Assembly: GCA_937916405.1 (NCBI GenBank)
Contig: CALFUF010000064.1
Location: forward strand, 1-39,637
From: an uncultured Prevotella sp.
GTDB taxonomy: Bacteria; Bacteroidota; Bacteroidia; Bacteroidales; Bacteroidaceae
Length of the DNA stretch: 39,637 bases
Direction of reading: 5' to 3'
The notes below the pieces were generated by a model, which made no database searches, was not told the DNA's origin, and saw nothing but the letters and a program-made list of their open reading frames with translations. Below, in pieces: positions 15,096-23,371 of the stretch (position 1 is its first letter; each line of letters begins with the position of its first letter). Made by a program: the position numbers and the translations under genes.

Positions 15096-16025
15096 TCACA
15101 TCGGTAAGGTCAATATGAAGCGGGCGCCCTTACCAGTGTTGGTGGTGTCAAGTACCAAGTCACCCCCTAAGCGGCGGGCGATGCTGCGGGCAAAGGTCAA
15201 ACCGAGACCCTGACCGTCGAAATAGCTGTTCAGCTTAACGAACGGCTCGAAGATACGCTCTGCCTCGTTGGCAGGAACACCCATTCCCGTATCCTCAACG
15301 GTATAGGCAATCTTCGACTCCTGCAGGTCTGCGTCCACATTCATTGTGACAGCACCGTCGGTCGTGAACTTCTTCGCATTATCCAGTACTAACGCAAGGG
15401 CATGAGCGGCTTGCTTCTCGTTGGTCTGCAACATAGAGGCAGCCTGTGGATTAACCTTCACCTCGAAGGTGAAATACTGACACTTGTCGATAGCCGACTC
15501 AGCGACAGCTCTTTTAGCCACCTGCTCCGCAACGATATTGTCGTTACGCTCGATAGCATCCTCGCTACCCATGTCGTTGATATCCTGTATGCCATAAACC
15601 AATCCTGCGAGAGGAGCAGCGGAAGAAGCATCCATCTTCTCCAACTCCTTTGCCATCTTCTGCACGATCTGCTGGAGATACTCCTTATTGGTACGCATAG
15701 TCTCCGCATTGCTGGCACTAGCCTTCTGCAGATCAGCATTCTGCTTCTCCAAGAAACTGTTACGCTCCTCCAGCTTACGGCTGTTCTCCTCCATCTTGTC
15801 GTAGAGGTCGAGCGCCTGCTCATAGCCCTCACCGACATTCTCGAAGTTCTTCTGAAGACTGCGATAGTCCTCCAACAACTGCTGCTGCTCGTCCACACGA
15901 CGCTGATAGTCTCTCAGCAATGTCTCCTGCTCAACTGCCTGGTCACGGCTTCCCTTCACCTGGAAATAGAGAGCGACAGCAAGGACTGCGACAACAAAAA
16001 CTAATGCAATAATAACCCAAATCAT
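15096..16025 (-). CDS. Membrane-anchored coiled-coil HATPase protein without a phosphoacceptor histidine
   Basis: The 309-aa product has an N-terminal transmembrane helix (residues about 2-21), a long coiled coil (about 27-130, rich in E, Q, L and R), and a C-terminal GHKL ATPase domain. The ATPase shows an N box (HALALVLDNAKKF, 208-220), a G1 box (DTGMGVP, 245-251), an F box (IFEPFVKLNSYFDGQGLGL) and a final beta segment GARFILTLPM. That resembles a sensor histidine kinase, but the only histidine in the protein is H208 in the N box, so there is no H-box to phosphorylate. It follows the STAS gene by 6 bp and so probably belongs to the partner-switching module. No response regulator is nearby. 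Confidence 0.85.
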   Translation of the reverse strand: MIWVIIALVFVVAVLAVALYFQVKGSRDQAVEQETLLRDYQRRVDEQQQLLEDYRSLQKNFENVGEGYEQALDLYDKMEENSRKLEERNSFLEKQNADLQKASASNAETMRTNKEYLQQIVQKMAKELEKMDASSAAPLAGLVYGIQDINDMGSEDAIERNDNIVAEQVAKRAVAESAIDKCQYFTFEVKVNPQAASMLQTNEKQAAHALALVLDNAKKFTTDGAVTMNVDADLQESKIAYTVEDTGMGVPANEAERIFEPFVKLNSYFDGQGLGLTFARSIARRLGGDLVLDTTNTGKGARFILTLPM

Positions 16026-16031
16026 AGCAGA

Positions 16032-16343
16032 TTAGTCTTTTCTCTGTTCTACTTTCATAAACTTCGTAAAGCCTGTCATATTCAGCACCTTATAAATCTC
16101 AGGGCTTACATTGGTCATCTTAAACTGACCTTTCTGTTGCATCACTGTGCGCATGGTCTTCTGAATCACACGAAGACCAGAGCTTGCCATATAATTCAGT
16201 TCGGAGCAATCCATCTCCAAATCCACACCGCCATCAGCGAGTGCTGGTTCAATGTCACGTTCAAACTCACCAGCATTCATGGTGTCGATACGCTGTCCTG
16301 TTTTAATGATGGTCTTACCATCCTGTTTCAAAATCTGTGTCAT
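16032..16343 (-). CDS. STAS-domain anti-sigma factor antagonist (RsbV/SpoIIAA-like)
   Basis: The 103-aa protein is one STAS domain. DCSELNYMASSGLRVIQK (45-62) is the characteristic helix with the phosphoacceptor serine, S54 or S55. In the RsbV/SpoIIAA family the unphosphorylated form binds and traps an RsbW-type kinase, and phosphorylation releases it. Here the kinase-like protein is encoded 36 bp upstream and a SpoIIE-type phosphatase just before that, so the three presumably form one cycle. The downstream gene (6 bp away) is the HATPase membrane protein. Confidence 0.9.
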   Translation of the reverse strand: MTQILKQDGKTIIKTGQRIDTMNAGEFERDIEPALADGGVDLEMDCSELNYMASSGLRVIQKTMRTVMQQKGQFKMTNVSPEIYKVLNMTGFTKFMKVEQRKD

Positions 16344-16379
16344 AGTCTTTATATTATTTTATTAATTATTACTTCAATT

Positions 16380-16790
16380 CTACTTAATGTCTTTCTTCAT
16401 CGTCAGCAGGTTCTTACCCTCCAGTCGCTGGTAAGTCACCTCATTCATGATGTTCTTAACGATAAAGATACCCATACCACCTAAGTCACGCTCAGCAGGA
16501 TTGACATTCATGTCGGCAGACTCACTAAGAGTAGGATCAAACTCTCTTCCGCGATCACTTAATACGAAAGTAAGTTCTTTGCCTTTGCTTTCAGCTTTCA
16601 ATTCAATATCGGCTTCCGTTCCTTCGGGATACGCATAGGAGATGACATTTACCACCATCTCCTCAATGACAAGGTTGAGGTTCATTTGGAGTTCCATGTC
16701 GAGTCCCAGCTCTTCACCGATCTCTTCAACAAACTGGTTCACACGTGCCAGCTCATCCATTCGGTTTTTAATACTGATTTCTTTCTCCAT
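16380..16790 (-). CDS. RsbW/SpoIIAB-like serine kinase (ATP-binding protein)
   Basis: The 136-aa protein is a stand-alone GHKL ATPase domain of the anti-sigma kinase type. The N box is NLVIEEMVVNVISYAYP, the D box is VLSDRGREFDPTL, and the G2 region is LGGMGIFIVKNIMNEVTY. In this family the protein phosphorylates its STAS antagonist and otherwise binds a target such as a sigma factor. No sigma factor gene is present in the window, so the output is unknown. It lies between the SpoIIE phosphatase gene (8 bp gap) and the STAS gene. Confidence 0.88.
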   Translation of the reverse strand: MEKEISIKNRMDELARVNQFVEEIGEELGLDMELQMNLNLVIEEMVVNVISYAYPEGTEADIELKAESKGKELTFVLSDRGREFDPTLSESADMNVNPAERDLGGMGIFIVKNIMNEVTYQRLEGKNLLTMKKDIK

Positions 16791-16798
16791 ATAGTTAA

Positions 16799-18808
16799 TT
16801 ATAATTTAGGTAAGTTTCCTTGTATCTTCACACACAGCATCGTGAGGTCGTCACTCTGCTCGGCACCATTGGCATGACGCACCACATCGGCTTTCATCAT
16901 CTCGACAGTCTGCTGGGAGCTGACGAACTCATGCTTCTCCAACATCTCCAGCAGCAGGTCGTCACCATACTGCTCCTGCTTGTCATTCTCCGCCTCATTC
17001 AAGCCGTCACTATAGACGAAGAACGGACAACCGCTGATATCGTCGACATGCTCTCCCTCATAAGGAAGTCCAGCCCACAAACCCAATGGCGCATTAGGCT
17101 GCATCTCAAGGAAATGAGTAGTACCGTCGGGCATCTTGACAACAGGTGGGTTATGACCTGCGTTACAGAAGTCCAGCCGTCCTGTCTGCAAATCGGCAAT
17201 ACCAATGAACATTGTCACGAACATACCACTGTCGTTATCCTCCGACAAGGCGTTATTCAATTTATCGGCAATCTCCGCTGCCGGCAACCCTTGCTGTGAT
17301 ACCACACGGAACAGATTACGTGCCACTGCCATGAACAATGACGCAGGCACACCCTTTCCACTCACGTCACCCAAGCAGAAATAGAGTTTCTCATCCAGTA
17401 AGATGAAGTCATAGAGGTCACCACCTACCGCCTTTGCCGGGGTCATCGACGCAAAGAGGTCGATATCCGTACGCTCCGGGAATGGCGGGAACTTCTGGGG
17501 AATCATGCTCTGCTGGATATCACGGGCAATACGGAGGTCACTCTCTATACGCTCCTTCGCTGTTGTCGTCTCCTCCAACTGGTCATAAGCCGTCAACAGC
17601 TCCTCGTGGGTTGTCTGCAACTTCTCGTGGGCAACCTTCAAACGCTTGGCGGCGATATAACGGAAGATACTGAAGATAACCAATGCCAACACGATGAGAC
17701 CGACAATCATCAAGGTGTTGCGGAACTGAGCACGCTCTTTCTCCATCTCCAACTCATCCACCTTAAACAGCGTGTTCATCTCGTTGAGCTGGTTCTTGGT
17801 GTCAGCATTACTGATGGAGTCCTTGACGACATACATCTCCCGATACAAGCCCGATGACTCTTCATAACGTCCGATACGTGACAAGATGTCCGCACGCTGG
17901 AAAGCCACAGACAGGTAGATAGCCTTATCCTCGTCGGGACTGATCAGTCGCATACGGTGATCATTCAACTGCAAAGCCTCAGCGTAATGTCCCTGTTGCA
18001 GCAACAGTTGCGCTTTATTAAACAGCCAAGTGACTCCCTCGTAGTTCTCCTCGGAGGTCAGACACCGATGGGCTTCCTCCAAGAAAGTCTCTGCCGAGGA
18101 ATTATCTTCATTTCCCATCGCCGCCTGAGCACAGGCTATATGATAGTAGAACCAGAGAATATTCTTCTCCTCTTTAGATAATTTATATTGTTGGGTAAAG
18201 TTGTCAAGGAACTGTTTCCATTGTACGACGAACTGCTCCAGCTCCTTGAACTTCTTTTGCTCATTAAGCACATCGCCATAGTAGGAATAAACCTCCTGGG
18301 TAATCATCGGTATAGGTGACAACTTGGAAAGAATCTGAAGACCCTTCAGATAGGAGTCGGCACTCTGGTCGAGGTTATTCATATTCAGATAGACATTACC
18401 CATCGTATAATAAGCAATACCTACTCCATACTTATAGTCACGCCTCATCGCGTCTTCGAACATTGCCTGCACCTCACGCAATGCCGTTGTCTGACTCCTG
18501 CTATAATATATATAGGTGTTGATCAAATAAGACCATACCTCATAGTACTTGTCCCACTGACCGATGGACCTTAGTGTCCCTAAATCTTTCGGCACATGAG
18601 CATAGATAGAGTCACTCATGGCATTATTATAGAAAGTCAAGGTTCGGGTTAAGAGTGCCGTCGCCAGTTTCTCGTCATCATGCGTACGGCGGCTCTCGTC
18701 TATCACCTTGTCAAGAGTTTTAAGCCGGTCTGACATGTCATCCGCCTGAAGAGGTATGATGACACTCCCCAAGAGACAAATGGCTATGGTCAAAATGGCT
18801 TTTCTCAT
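16799..18808 (-). CDS. TPR-containing SpoIIE-family protein phosphatase
   Basis: The 669-aa protein has a signal-like N-terminus (AILTIAICLLGSVIIPLQA), TPR-type helices from about 60 to 330 placed outside the membrane, a transmembrane helix (366-385), a coiled coil (385-430) and a C-terminal PP2C-like SpoIIE phosphatase domain (about 435-669). Metal-binding aspartates are seen at VGGDLYD (D464) and LGDVSGKGVP (D481), with SDGLNEA and SDDLTML near the end. The family dephosphorylates the STAS antagonist, which switches the partner kinase. It may sense an extracytoplasmic signal through the TPR part. It starts 21 bp after the AraC-type gene and precedes the kinase and STAS genes. Confidence 0.9.
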   Translation of the reverse strand: MRKAILTIAICLLGSVIIPLQADDMSDRLKTLDKVIDESRRTHDDEKLATALLTRTLTFYNNAMSDSIYAHVPKDLGTLRSIGQWDKYYEVWSYLINTYIYYSRSQTTALREVQAMFEDAMRRDYKYGVGIAYYTMGNVYLNMNNLDQSADSYLKGLQILSKLSPIPMITQEVYSYYGDVLNEQKKFKELEQFVVQWKQFLDNFTQQYKLSKEEKNILWFYYHIACAQAAMGNEDNSSAETFLEEAHRCLTSEENYEGVTWLFNKAQLLLQQGHYAEALQLNDHRMRLISPDEDKAIYLSVAFQRADILSRIGRYEESSGLYREMYVVKDSISNADTKNQLNEMNTLFKVDELEMEKERAQFRNTLMIVGLIVLALVIFSIFRYIAAKRLKVAHEKLQTTHEELLTAYDQLEETTTAKERIESDLRIARDIQQSMIPQKFPPFPERTDIDLFASMTPAKAVGGDLYDFILLDEKLYFCLGDVSGKGVPASLFMAVARNLFRVVSQQGLPAAEIADKLNNALSEDNDSGMFVTMFIGIADLQTGRLDFCNAGHNPPVVKMPDGTTHFLEMQPNAPLGLWAGLPYEGEHVDDISGCPFFVYSDGLNEAENDKQEQYGDDLLLEMLEKHEFVSSQQTVEMMKADVVRHANGAEQSDDLTMLCVKIQGNLPKL

Positions 18809-18829
18809 ATTTAAAGAATATTAGAAGGC

Positions 18830-19714
18830 TTATACGATGATTCTGGTCTTATGGTAGTTCTCCCGGAACTCAGACGGGGAGCAGTTCTTTTTCTTTTTAA
18901 AGATACGATTGAAGTTGCTGAGGTTGTTAAAGCCACACGAGAAACTAATCTCCGCGATACTCTTGGTCGTGTCAACCAGCATACGGCTGGCATATCCCAA
19001 GCGAAGGTCAATGATATACTCACTGAGATTCCTTCCTGTATGTAACTTGAAGAACCGGCTGAAAGCCGAAGGACTCATTCCTGCGATATCCGCCATGGTG
19101 GCAAGACGAATCTCATCCATATAGTTCTTGCCGATATAGTTCTTGACCTTCAGGATACGACGAGAGTCACTCTCTGCCTCCACTTTCGCATAGCTGCTGG
19201 TAGCAAGAGTTCGTGAACCGTCGCATTTAGAGAGTTCGTAAAGTATCGTCATAAACTGAGTGACTGCATAGAACCCGTCTTTAATCGTACTCAGTGTGTC
19301 AATCAGATGATAGACATGCATAATGGCATCGAGAGGGAAACTGAGTCCCTTACGAGCCTCCATCATCATCTTACGCATAGACACAAATGGATTGTGGGAA
19401 AGGAAACCGTCTTCACTCAGATCAAAATAAAACTGAACGGTAACCTCGCGGATATTGTCACTCGTACAGGTGTTTTGCTCCCACACATGCTCCAAGTCGG
19501 GACTGGTAATCAACACCATGTCATACTCGCCGATGACCTCATTAGAGTCACCAACGATACGACGCACACCAGGAGCATGCTCCACAAAATTCAGTTCAAA
19601 GACTTCATGATTGTGAATAGGATAGGTAAACTCTTTCTTCCTGCGATCAGCAATATAGAGAGAATCCTTACCCATCAAAGGTGTTATTTCGTGAATAACC
19701 CTACTCTCCTCCAT
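18830..19714 (-). CDS. AraC-family transcriptional regulator
   Basis: The 294-aa protein has an N-terminal cupin-like sensing domain (residues about 25-100, with HNHEVFELNFVE and MVLITSPDLEHVW) and a C-terminal AraC/XylS DNA-binding domain with two helix-turn-helix motifs (MADIAGMSPSAFSRFFK, and IAEISFSCGFNNLSNFNRIFK followed by SPSEFRENY). The ligand is not evident; the cupin with histidines would suit a small sugar or metabolite. It lies 4 bp downstream of dapA and 21 bp upstream of the SpoIIE gene, so it may be transcribed with both. Whether it controls this operon is not shown. Confidence 0.9.
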   Translation of the reverse strand: MEESRVIHEITPLMGKDSLYIADRRKKEFTYPIHNHEVFELNFVEHAPGVRRIVGDSNEVIGEYDMVLITSPDLEHVWEQNTCTSDNIREVTVQFYFDLSEDGFLSHNPFVSMRKMMMEARKGLSFPLDAIMHVYHLIDTLSTIKDGFYAVTQFMTILYELSKCDGSRTLATSSYAKVEAESDSRRILKVKNYIGKNYMDEIRLATMADIAGMSPSAFSRFFKLHTGRNLSEYIIDLRLGYASRMLVDTTKSIAEISFSCGFNNLSNFNRIFKKKKNCSPSEFRENYHKTRIIV

Positions 19715-19718
19715 TCAC

Positions 19719-20606
19719 TTAAATCTTTAGTTCTTTCATGATTTCACTCATCCGCTGCAAGGTAGAGATACGCGTCGGCACTAACGGCAGACGGAGCACA
19801 TTCTGGATATAACCCATCTCATGAAGCATTGCCTTCACACCTGCCGGGTTACCATCGACAAATAACAAAGAGAAAAGATCGATGAAGCGATGGTGTATCT
19901 TACGGGCACCGTCATACTCGCCTTTCATCTGTAAGCGAATCATCTTGGAGAACTCACGAGGCAAAGCGTTACCTATCACGCTAATGACACCAACCGCACC
20001 ACAGGAAATCATGGGGAAGGTCAACGCATCATCACCGGAAATAACATCAAAATCCTTCGGCTTGTTCTTGATGATCTCATCCACCTGCTCTAAATTACCA
20101 CTTGCCTCCTTGATGGCGACGATATTCTGACAGTCACGAGCCAGACGAACAGTAGTCTCTGCCTTCATGTTAACACCTGTTCTGCCAGGAACATTATAGA
20201 GCACGACAGGAAGCGGTGTTGCCGCCGCTATCGTCTTGAAATGCTGATAAAGTCCTTCCTGAGAGGGTTTGTTGTAATAAGGGCATACACTCAAGATGCC
20301 ATCAACACCTTTGAAGTCACGAGTCTTCAGTTCCTGAACAATCTCTGCGGTATTATAACCGCCACAACCTACAAGGATAGGCACCTTACCACCTACCAGG
20401 CTTACAACCAAGTCCTTAATCTTTTGCTTCTCCTCTACTGTTAAAGTTGGGGTCTCACCTGTAGTCGCAAGGATACAGAAAAAATCAGCCCCATTGTCAA
20501 GCTGATACTCTACCAGACGAATCAGCGACTTATAATCAACTGATCCGTCTTCTAAGAAAGGGGTTATCAGTGCAATACCTAATCCTTTGAAGATATTATG
20601 TACCAT
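19719..20606 (-). CDS. dapA: 4-hydroxy-tetrahydrodipicolinate synthase
   Basis: DapA condenses pyruvate and aspartate semialdehyde, the first committed step to diaminopimelate and lysine. The 295-aa protein has the TIM-barrel features LGIALITPF near the N-terminus, TTGETPTLT (the conserved GTTGE-like loop), PYYNKPSQEGLYQHF, the VLYNVPGRTGV segment with the active-site tyrosine, and VAIKEASGNLEQ with the Schiff-base lysine. The start at 20606 is chosen because a -7 box (20629-20636) lies inside the longer frame to 20639. Its gene runs straight into the AraC-type gene with a 4-bp gap. Confidence 0.95.
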   Translation of the reverse strand: MVHNIFKGLGIALITPFLEDGSVDYKSLIRLVEYQLDNGADFFCILATTGETPTLTVEEKQKIKDLVVSLVGGKVPILVGCGGYNTAEIVQELKTRDFKGVDGILSVCPYYNKPSQEGLYQHFKTIAAATPLPVVLYNVPGRTGVNMKAETTVRLARDCQNIVAIKEASGNLEQVDEIIKNKPKDFDVISGDDALTFPMISCGAVGVISVIGNALPREFSKMIRLQMKGEYDGARKIHHRFIDLFSLLFVDGNPAGVKAMLHEMGYIQNVLRLPLVPTRISTLQRMSEIMKELKI

Positions 20607-20628
20607 AATAGAAATATATTTCTGTTTG

Positions 20629-20636
20629 CAAAAGTA
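20629..20636 (-). promoter_or_regulatory. -7 box of the dapA promoter
   Basis: TACTTTTG on the minus strand, 22 bp before the chosen start, matches TAnnTTTG. It is the only recognisable promoter upstream of the dapA to HATPase gene string. No clear -33 element is seen. Confidence 0.5.
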
Positions 20637-20708
20637 CACAAAAATATCGAAAACATTTACTATCTTATAGAAAAATTTGTGGTTTTATTTTGATTTGGCA
20701 AAAAAACA

Positions 20709-20743
20709 ACGGTCATGCTGACAATTAATATCAACATGACCGT
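20709..20743 (-). terminator. Rho-independent terminator after glgB
   Basis: ACGGTCATG (20709-20717) pairs with CATGACCGT (20735-20743); the stem extends inward with one mismatch. On the minus strand it is followed by TTGTTTTTTT. It lies 28 bp past the glgB stop. Confidence 0.8.
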
Positions 20744-20771
20744 CAAAATTGCGAACCTAAGACAGGCTATT

Positions 20772-22886
20772 TTACAGTTTTCTTAATACCACTGCAGAAC
20801 GAGCAGGGATATATAATTTCAACCACTCCTTATGATCTTCCACATAAAGGGGATCATAATTAGTGATGTGTGTCACACTGTCATCCGCAAAGCCATTTCC
20901 ACCAAACTCCTTGGCGTCGGTATTCAGTACTACCTCATAGGAGCCTGTAGGAACAAGGAATCCGTAGTCGGTGTATGAACGTGTCGGTGAGAAGTTGAAG
21001 ACAAATACCAAGTCACCACGCATATAGCACAGTACCTGATCACCATCATCATGCCAGATCTCAGTGACTGGTGTTGCCTGGAAATTCTTCTGACTCTTAA
21101 TGACTTCGAGCATCTTACGGTCGAAGTCGCCCAACCAGTGATAGCAGAGTTCTTTATTGTCAACAAGATTCCACTGACGACGCGCATACTTATAACTCCA
21201 GCCATTGCCTTCACGGGGGAAGTCAATCCACTCTGGATGACCAAACTCATTACCCATGAAGTTCAGATAACCGCCATTGATAGCACCTGCGGTTACCAGA
21301 CGGATCATCTTATGGAGAGCGATACCACGATGTACCATATCATTCTCGTCACCTTTCTTGAAATGCCAGTACATGTCGGCATCTATCAAACGGAAGATGA
21401 TCGTCTTATCACCTACTAAAGCCTGGTCGTGACTCTCACAGTATGAGATGGTCTTCTCGTCCGGTCGACGGTTCTTAACCTCCCAGAAGATGCTGCAGAC
21501 GTTGATATCCTCATCACGAACCTCTTTAATCGTCTTAATCCAGTAATCGGGGATGTTCATTGCCATACGGTAGTCGAAACCATAACCGCCATCCTCAAAC
21601 TTAGCGGCAAGACCAGGCATACCAGAAACCTCCTCCGCAATAGTGATTGCTTGTGGATTTACCTCGTGTATCAGACAGTTGGCAAGCGTCAGGTAGCAGA
21701 TAGCATTGTCATCTTCATGACCGTTGAAATAGTCACCATATCCACCAAACGCCTCACCGAGTCCATGGGAGTAATAGAGCATAGATGTCACACCGTCAAA
21801 GCGGAAACCGTCAAACTTATACTCTTCCAACCAATATTTACAGTTAGAAAGGAGGAAATGAAGGACATCATCCTTACCATAGTCAAAGCATAAAGAGTCC
21901 CAAGCGGGATGCTCATGACGGTCACCAGGATAGAAGAACTGATTCGGATCACCGGCAAGATTACCCAATCCCTCTACCTCATTCTTCACAGCATGAGAGT
22001 GAACAATGTCCATAATGACGGCAATACCCATCTTATGGGCGGTATCAATCATCTCTTTCAAATCCTCTGGGGTACCAAAACGACTGGAGGGAGCAAAGAA
22101 GCTTGACACATGATAGCCAAAGGAACCATAATACGGATGCTCCTGGATAGCCATCACCTGAATAGCGTTATAGCCGTCCTTCTTAACACGAGGCAGGACA
22201 TTCTCCGTAAACTCTTTGTATGTTCCGACTTTCTCCGCATCTTGTCCCATACCCACATGGCACTCGTATATCAACAATGGACTCTTGTTTGGCTTGAAGC
22301 TCTTTTTCTTGAAGACATAAGGTGTCTCAGGATTCCATACTTGTGCGGAGAATATCTTCGTCTGCTCATCTTGTACAACACGACGGCACCATGCAGGAAT
22401 ACGCTCTCCTTCTCCCCCATTCCACTTCACCTTCATCTTATAAAGGTCACCATGCTTGATGGCTTTCTCGGAGAGTTTCAGTTCCCAGTTGCCTGTTCCC
22501 TCTATACGCTTACACTTGTATTTCTCACTCTCCTGCCAGTTATTGAAGTCACCAATCAGATAAATCTCTGTGGCATTAGGAGCCCACTCACGGAACACCC
22601 ATCCCTTGGCGAGTTTATGAAGACCGAAATAGAGATGTCCAGAGGCAAACTGTGACAAGGTCTGCTTGCCTTTTTTAGTCAATTGTCCTATTTTCCACAA
22701 AGCATGATCGTGACGACCACGAATAGCGCCCTCAAAAGGCTCCAGCCATGAGTCATCTCTAACTAAGCCAATATGTTGAGGAGCCTCAACTTTCTTTTTA
22801 AGAGCTGTCTTCTTGGGGGATGCCTTCTTAACTGCTGTTTTTTTAGTTGCCACCTTGGTTGTGGCGGTTTTCTTTGTTGTTGCCAT
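20772..22886 (-). CDS. glgB: 1,4-alpha-glucan branching enzyme, eukaryote-like, with basic N-terminal tail
   Basis: The enzyme cuts alpha-1,4 chains and makes alpha-1,6 branches in glycogen. The 704-aa protein has a CBM48 domain (about 85-190), then a GH13 barrel with nucleophile D364 (FRFDGVTSM), acid E418 (IAEEVSG) and D487 (ESHDQALVG), and a C-terminal beta domain. Stretches such as LLSNxxxWLEEYxFDGFRFDGVTSMLY and YLNFMGNEFGHPEWIDFP resemble the human/yeast enzyme more than E. coli GlgB. Residues 1-33 form a Lys/Ala/Thr-rich tail (TTKKTATTKVATKKTAVKK). The start at 22886 follows the YhcH stop by 10 bp; an earlier start would overlap it. A strong terminator follows. Confidence 0.92.
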   Translation of the reverse strand: MATTKKTATTKVATKKTAVKKASPKKTALKKKVEAPQHIGLVRDDSWLEPFEGAIRGRHDHALWKIGQLTKKGKQTLSQFASGHLYFGLHKLAKGWVFREWAPNATEIYLIGDFNNWQESEKYKCKRIEGTGNWELKLSEKAIKHGDLYKMKVKWNGGEGERIPAWCRRVVQDEQTKIFSAQVWNPETPYVFKKKSFKPNKSPLLIYECHVGMGQDAEKVGTYKEFTENVLPRVKKDGYNAIQVMAIQEHPYYGSFGYHVSSFFAPSSRFGTPEDLKEMIDTAHKMGIAVIMDIVHSHAVKNEVEGLGNLAGDPNQFFYPGDRHEHPAWDSLCFDYGKDDVLHFLLSNCKYWLEEYKFDGFRFDGVTSMLYYSHGLGEAFGGYGDYFNGHEDDNAICYLTLANCLIHEVNPQAITIAEEVSGMPGLAAKFEDGGYGFDYRMAMNIPDYWIKTIKEVRDEDINVCSIFWEVKNRRPDEKTISYCESHDQALVGDKTIIFRLIDADMYWHFKKGDENDMVHRGIALHKMIRLVTAGAINGGYLNFMGNEFGHPEWIDFPREGNGWSYKYARRQWNLVDNKELCYHWLGDFDRKMLEVIKSQKNFQATPVTEIWHDDGDQVLCYMRGDLVFVFNFSPTRSYTDYGFLVPTGSYEVVLNTDAKEFGGNGFADDSVTHITNYDPLYVEDHKEWLKLYIPARSAVVLRKL

Positions 22887-22896
22887 AATATTGGAG

Positions 22897-23343
22897 TTAT
22901 GCTTTAACTTTAAATATTGCTTTCTTGAGTTCCGGAACACCTGCTATACAAGGAGCATGACCGTCTTGCGGGAAGAAGATCGCCATCATTCCCGGTTGAC
23001 AGGTAACATAGCTCTCTGCTGCAAGATCGGGAATCTTGGTGATATCTTTCTCAGCATTATAAGTGGCTGCTGGCAATGCCTCACGAGGAGTATATCCATA
23101 AGTCTCAGCCGCTGACAGAGGAATCTGGATGTCAATCATCTTGTCGTGAGTCTCAATCACTGCTTCATCAGGTGTCTTTCCTTTAGCCATCTGGATATTA
23201 ACGAAAAGGTCTTTACCCTCAATTTCGTGTTTTCCAGTTTCGAGGGCATTCAAATCATGGTTCTTCAAGAACTCAATCACCTTTAAGAACAATGGGTTCA
23301 CTGACTCATAGTTCTTTAAATTCTGTAAACTGTCGATAATCAT
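22897..23343 (-). CDS. YhcH/YjgK/YiaL family (DUF386) protein
   Basis: The 148-aa protein matches the YhcH/YjgK/YiaL family, cupin-fold proteins related to the EbgC small subunit and thought to bind a metal and act on sugars. The segments KHEIEGKDLFVNIQ, THDKMIDIQIPLSAAE, and PGMMAIFFPQDGHAPCI are the family signature, and contain the expected histidines and glutamates. The substrate is unknown here. It lies 28 bp after the MORN gene and 10 bp before glgB, so a carbohydrate role is consistent with context. Confidence 0.88.
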   Translation of the reverse strand: MIIDSLQNLKNYESVNPLFLKVIEFLKNHDLNALETGKHEIEGKDLFVNIQMAKGKTPDEAVIETHDKMIDIQIPLSAAETYGYTPREALPAATYNAEKDITKIPDLAAESYVTCQPGMMAIFFPQDGHAPCIAGVPELKKAIFKVKA

Positions 23344-23371
23344 AATAGCTTATTTTTAGTAGATTTGATTA

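Noticed and set aside
15096..16025. Ordinary two-component sensor kinase
   Set aside because: There is no phosphoacceptor histidine outside the N box and no response regulator nearby.
20607..20639. Longer N-terminus for dapA
   Set aside because: A -7 promoter box lies within it, so it is upstream of the transcript start.
22887..22940. Longer N-terminus for glgB (start at 22940)
   Set aside because: It would overlap the YhcH stop and add residues unlike the enzyme; the ATG at 22886 fits the operon spacing.
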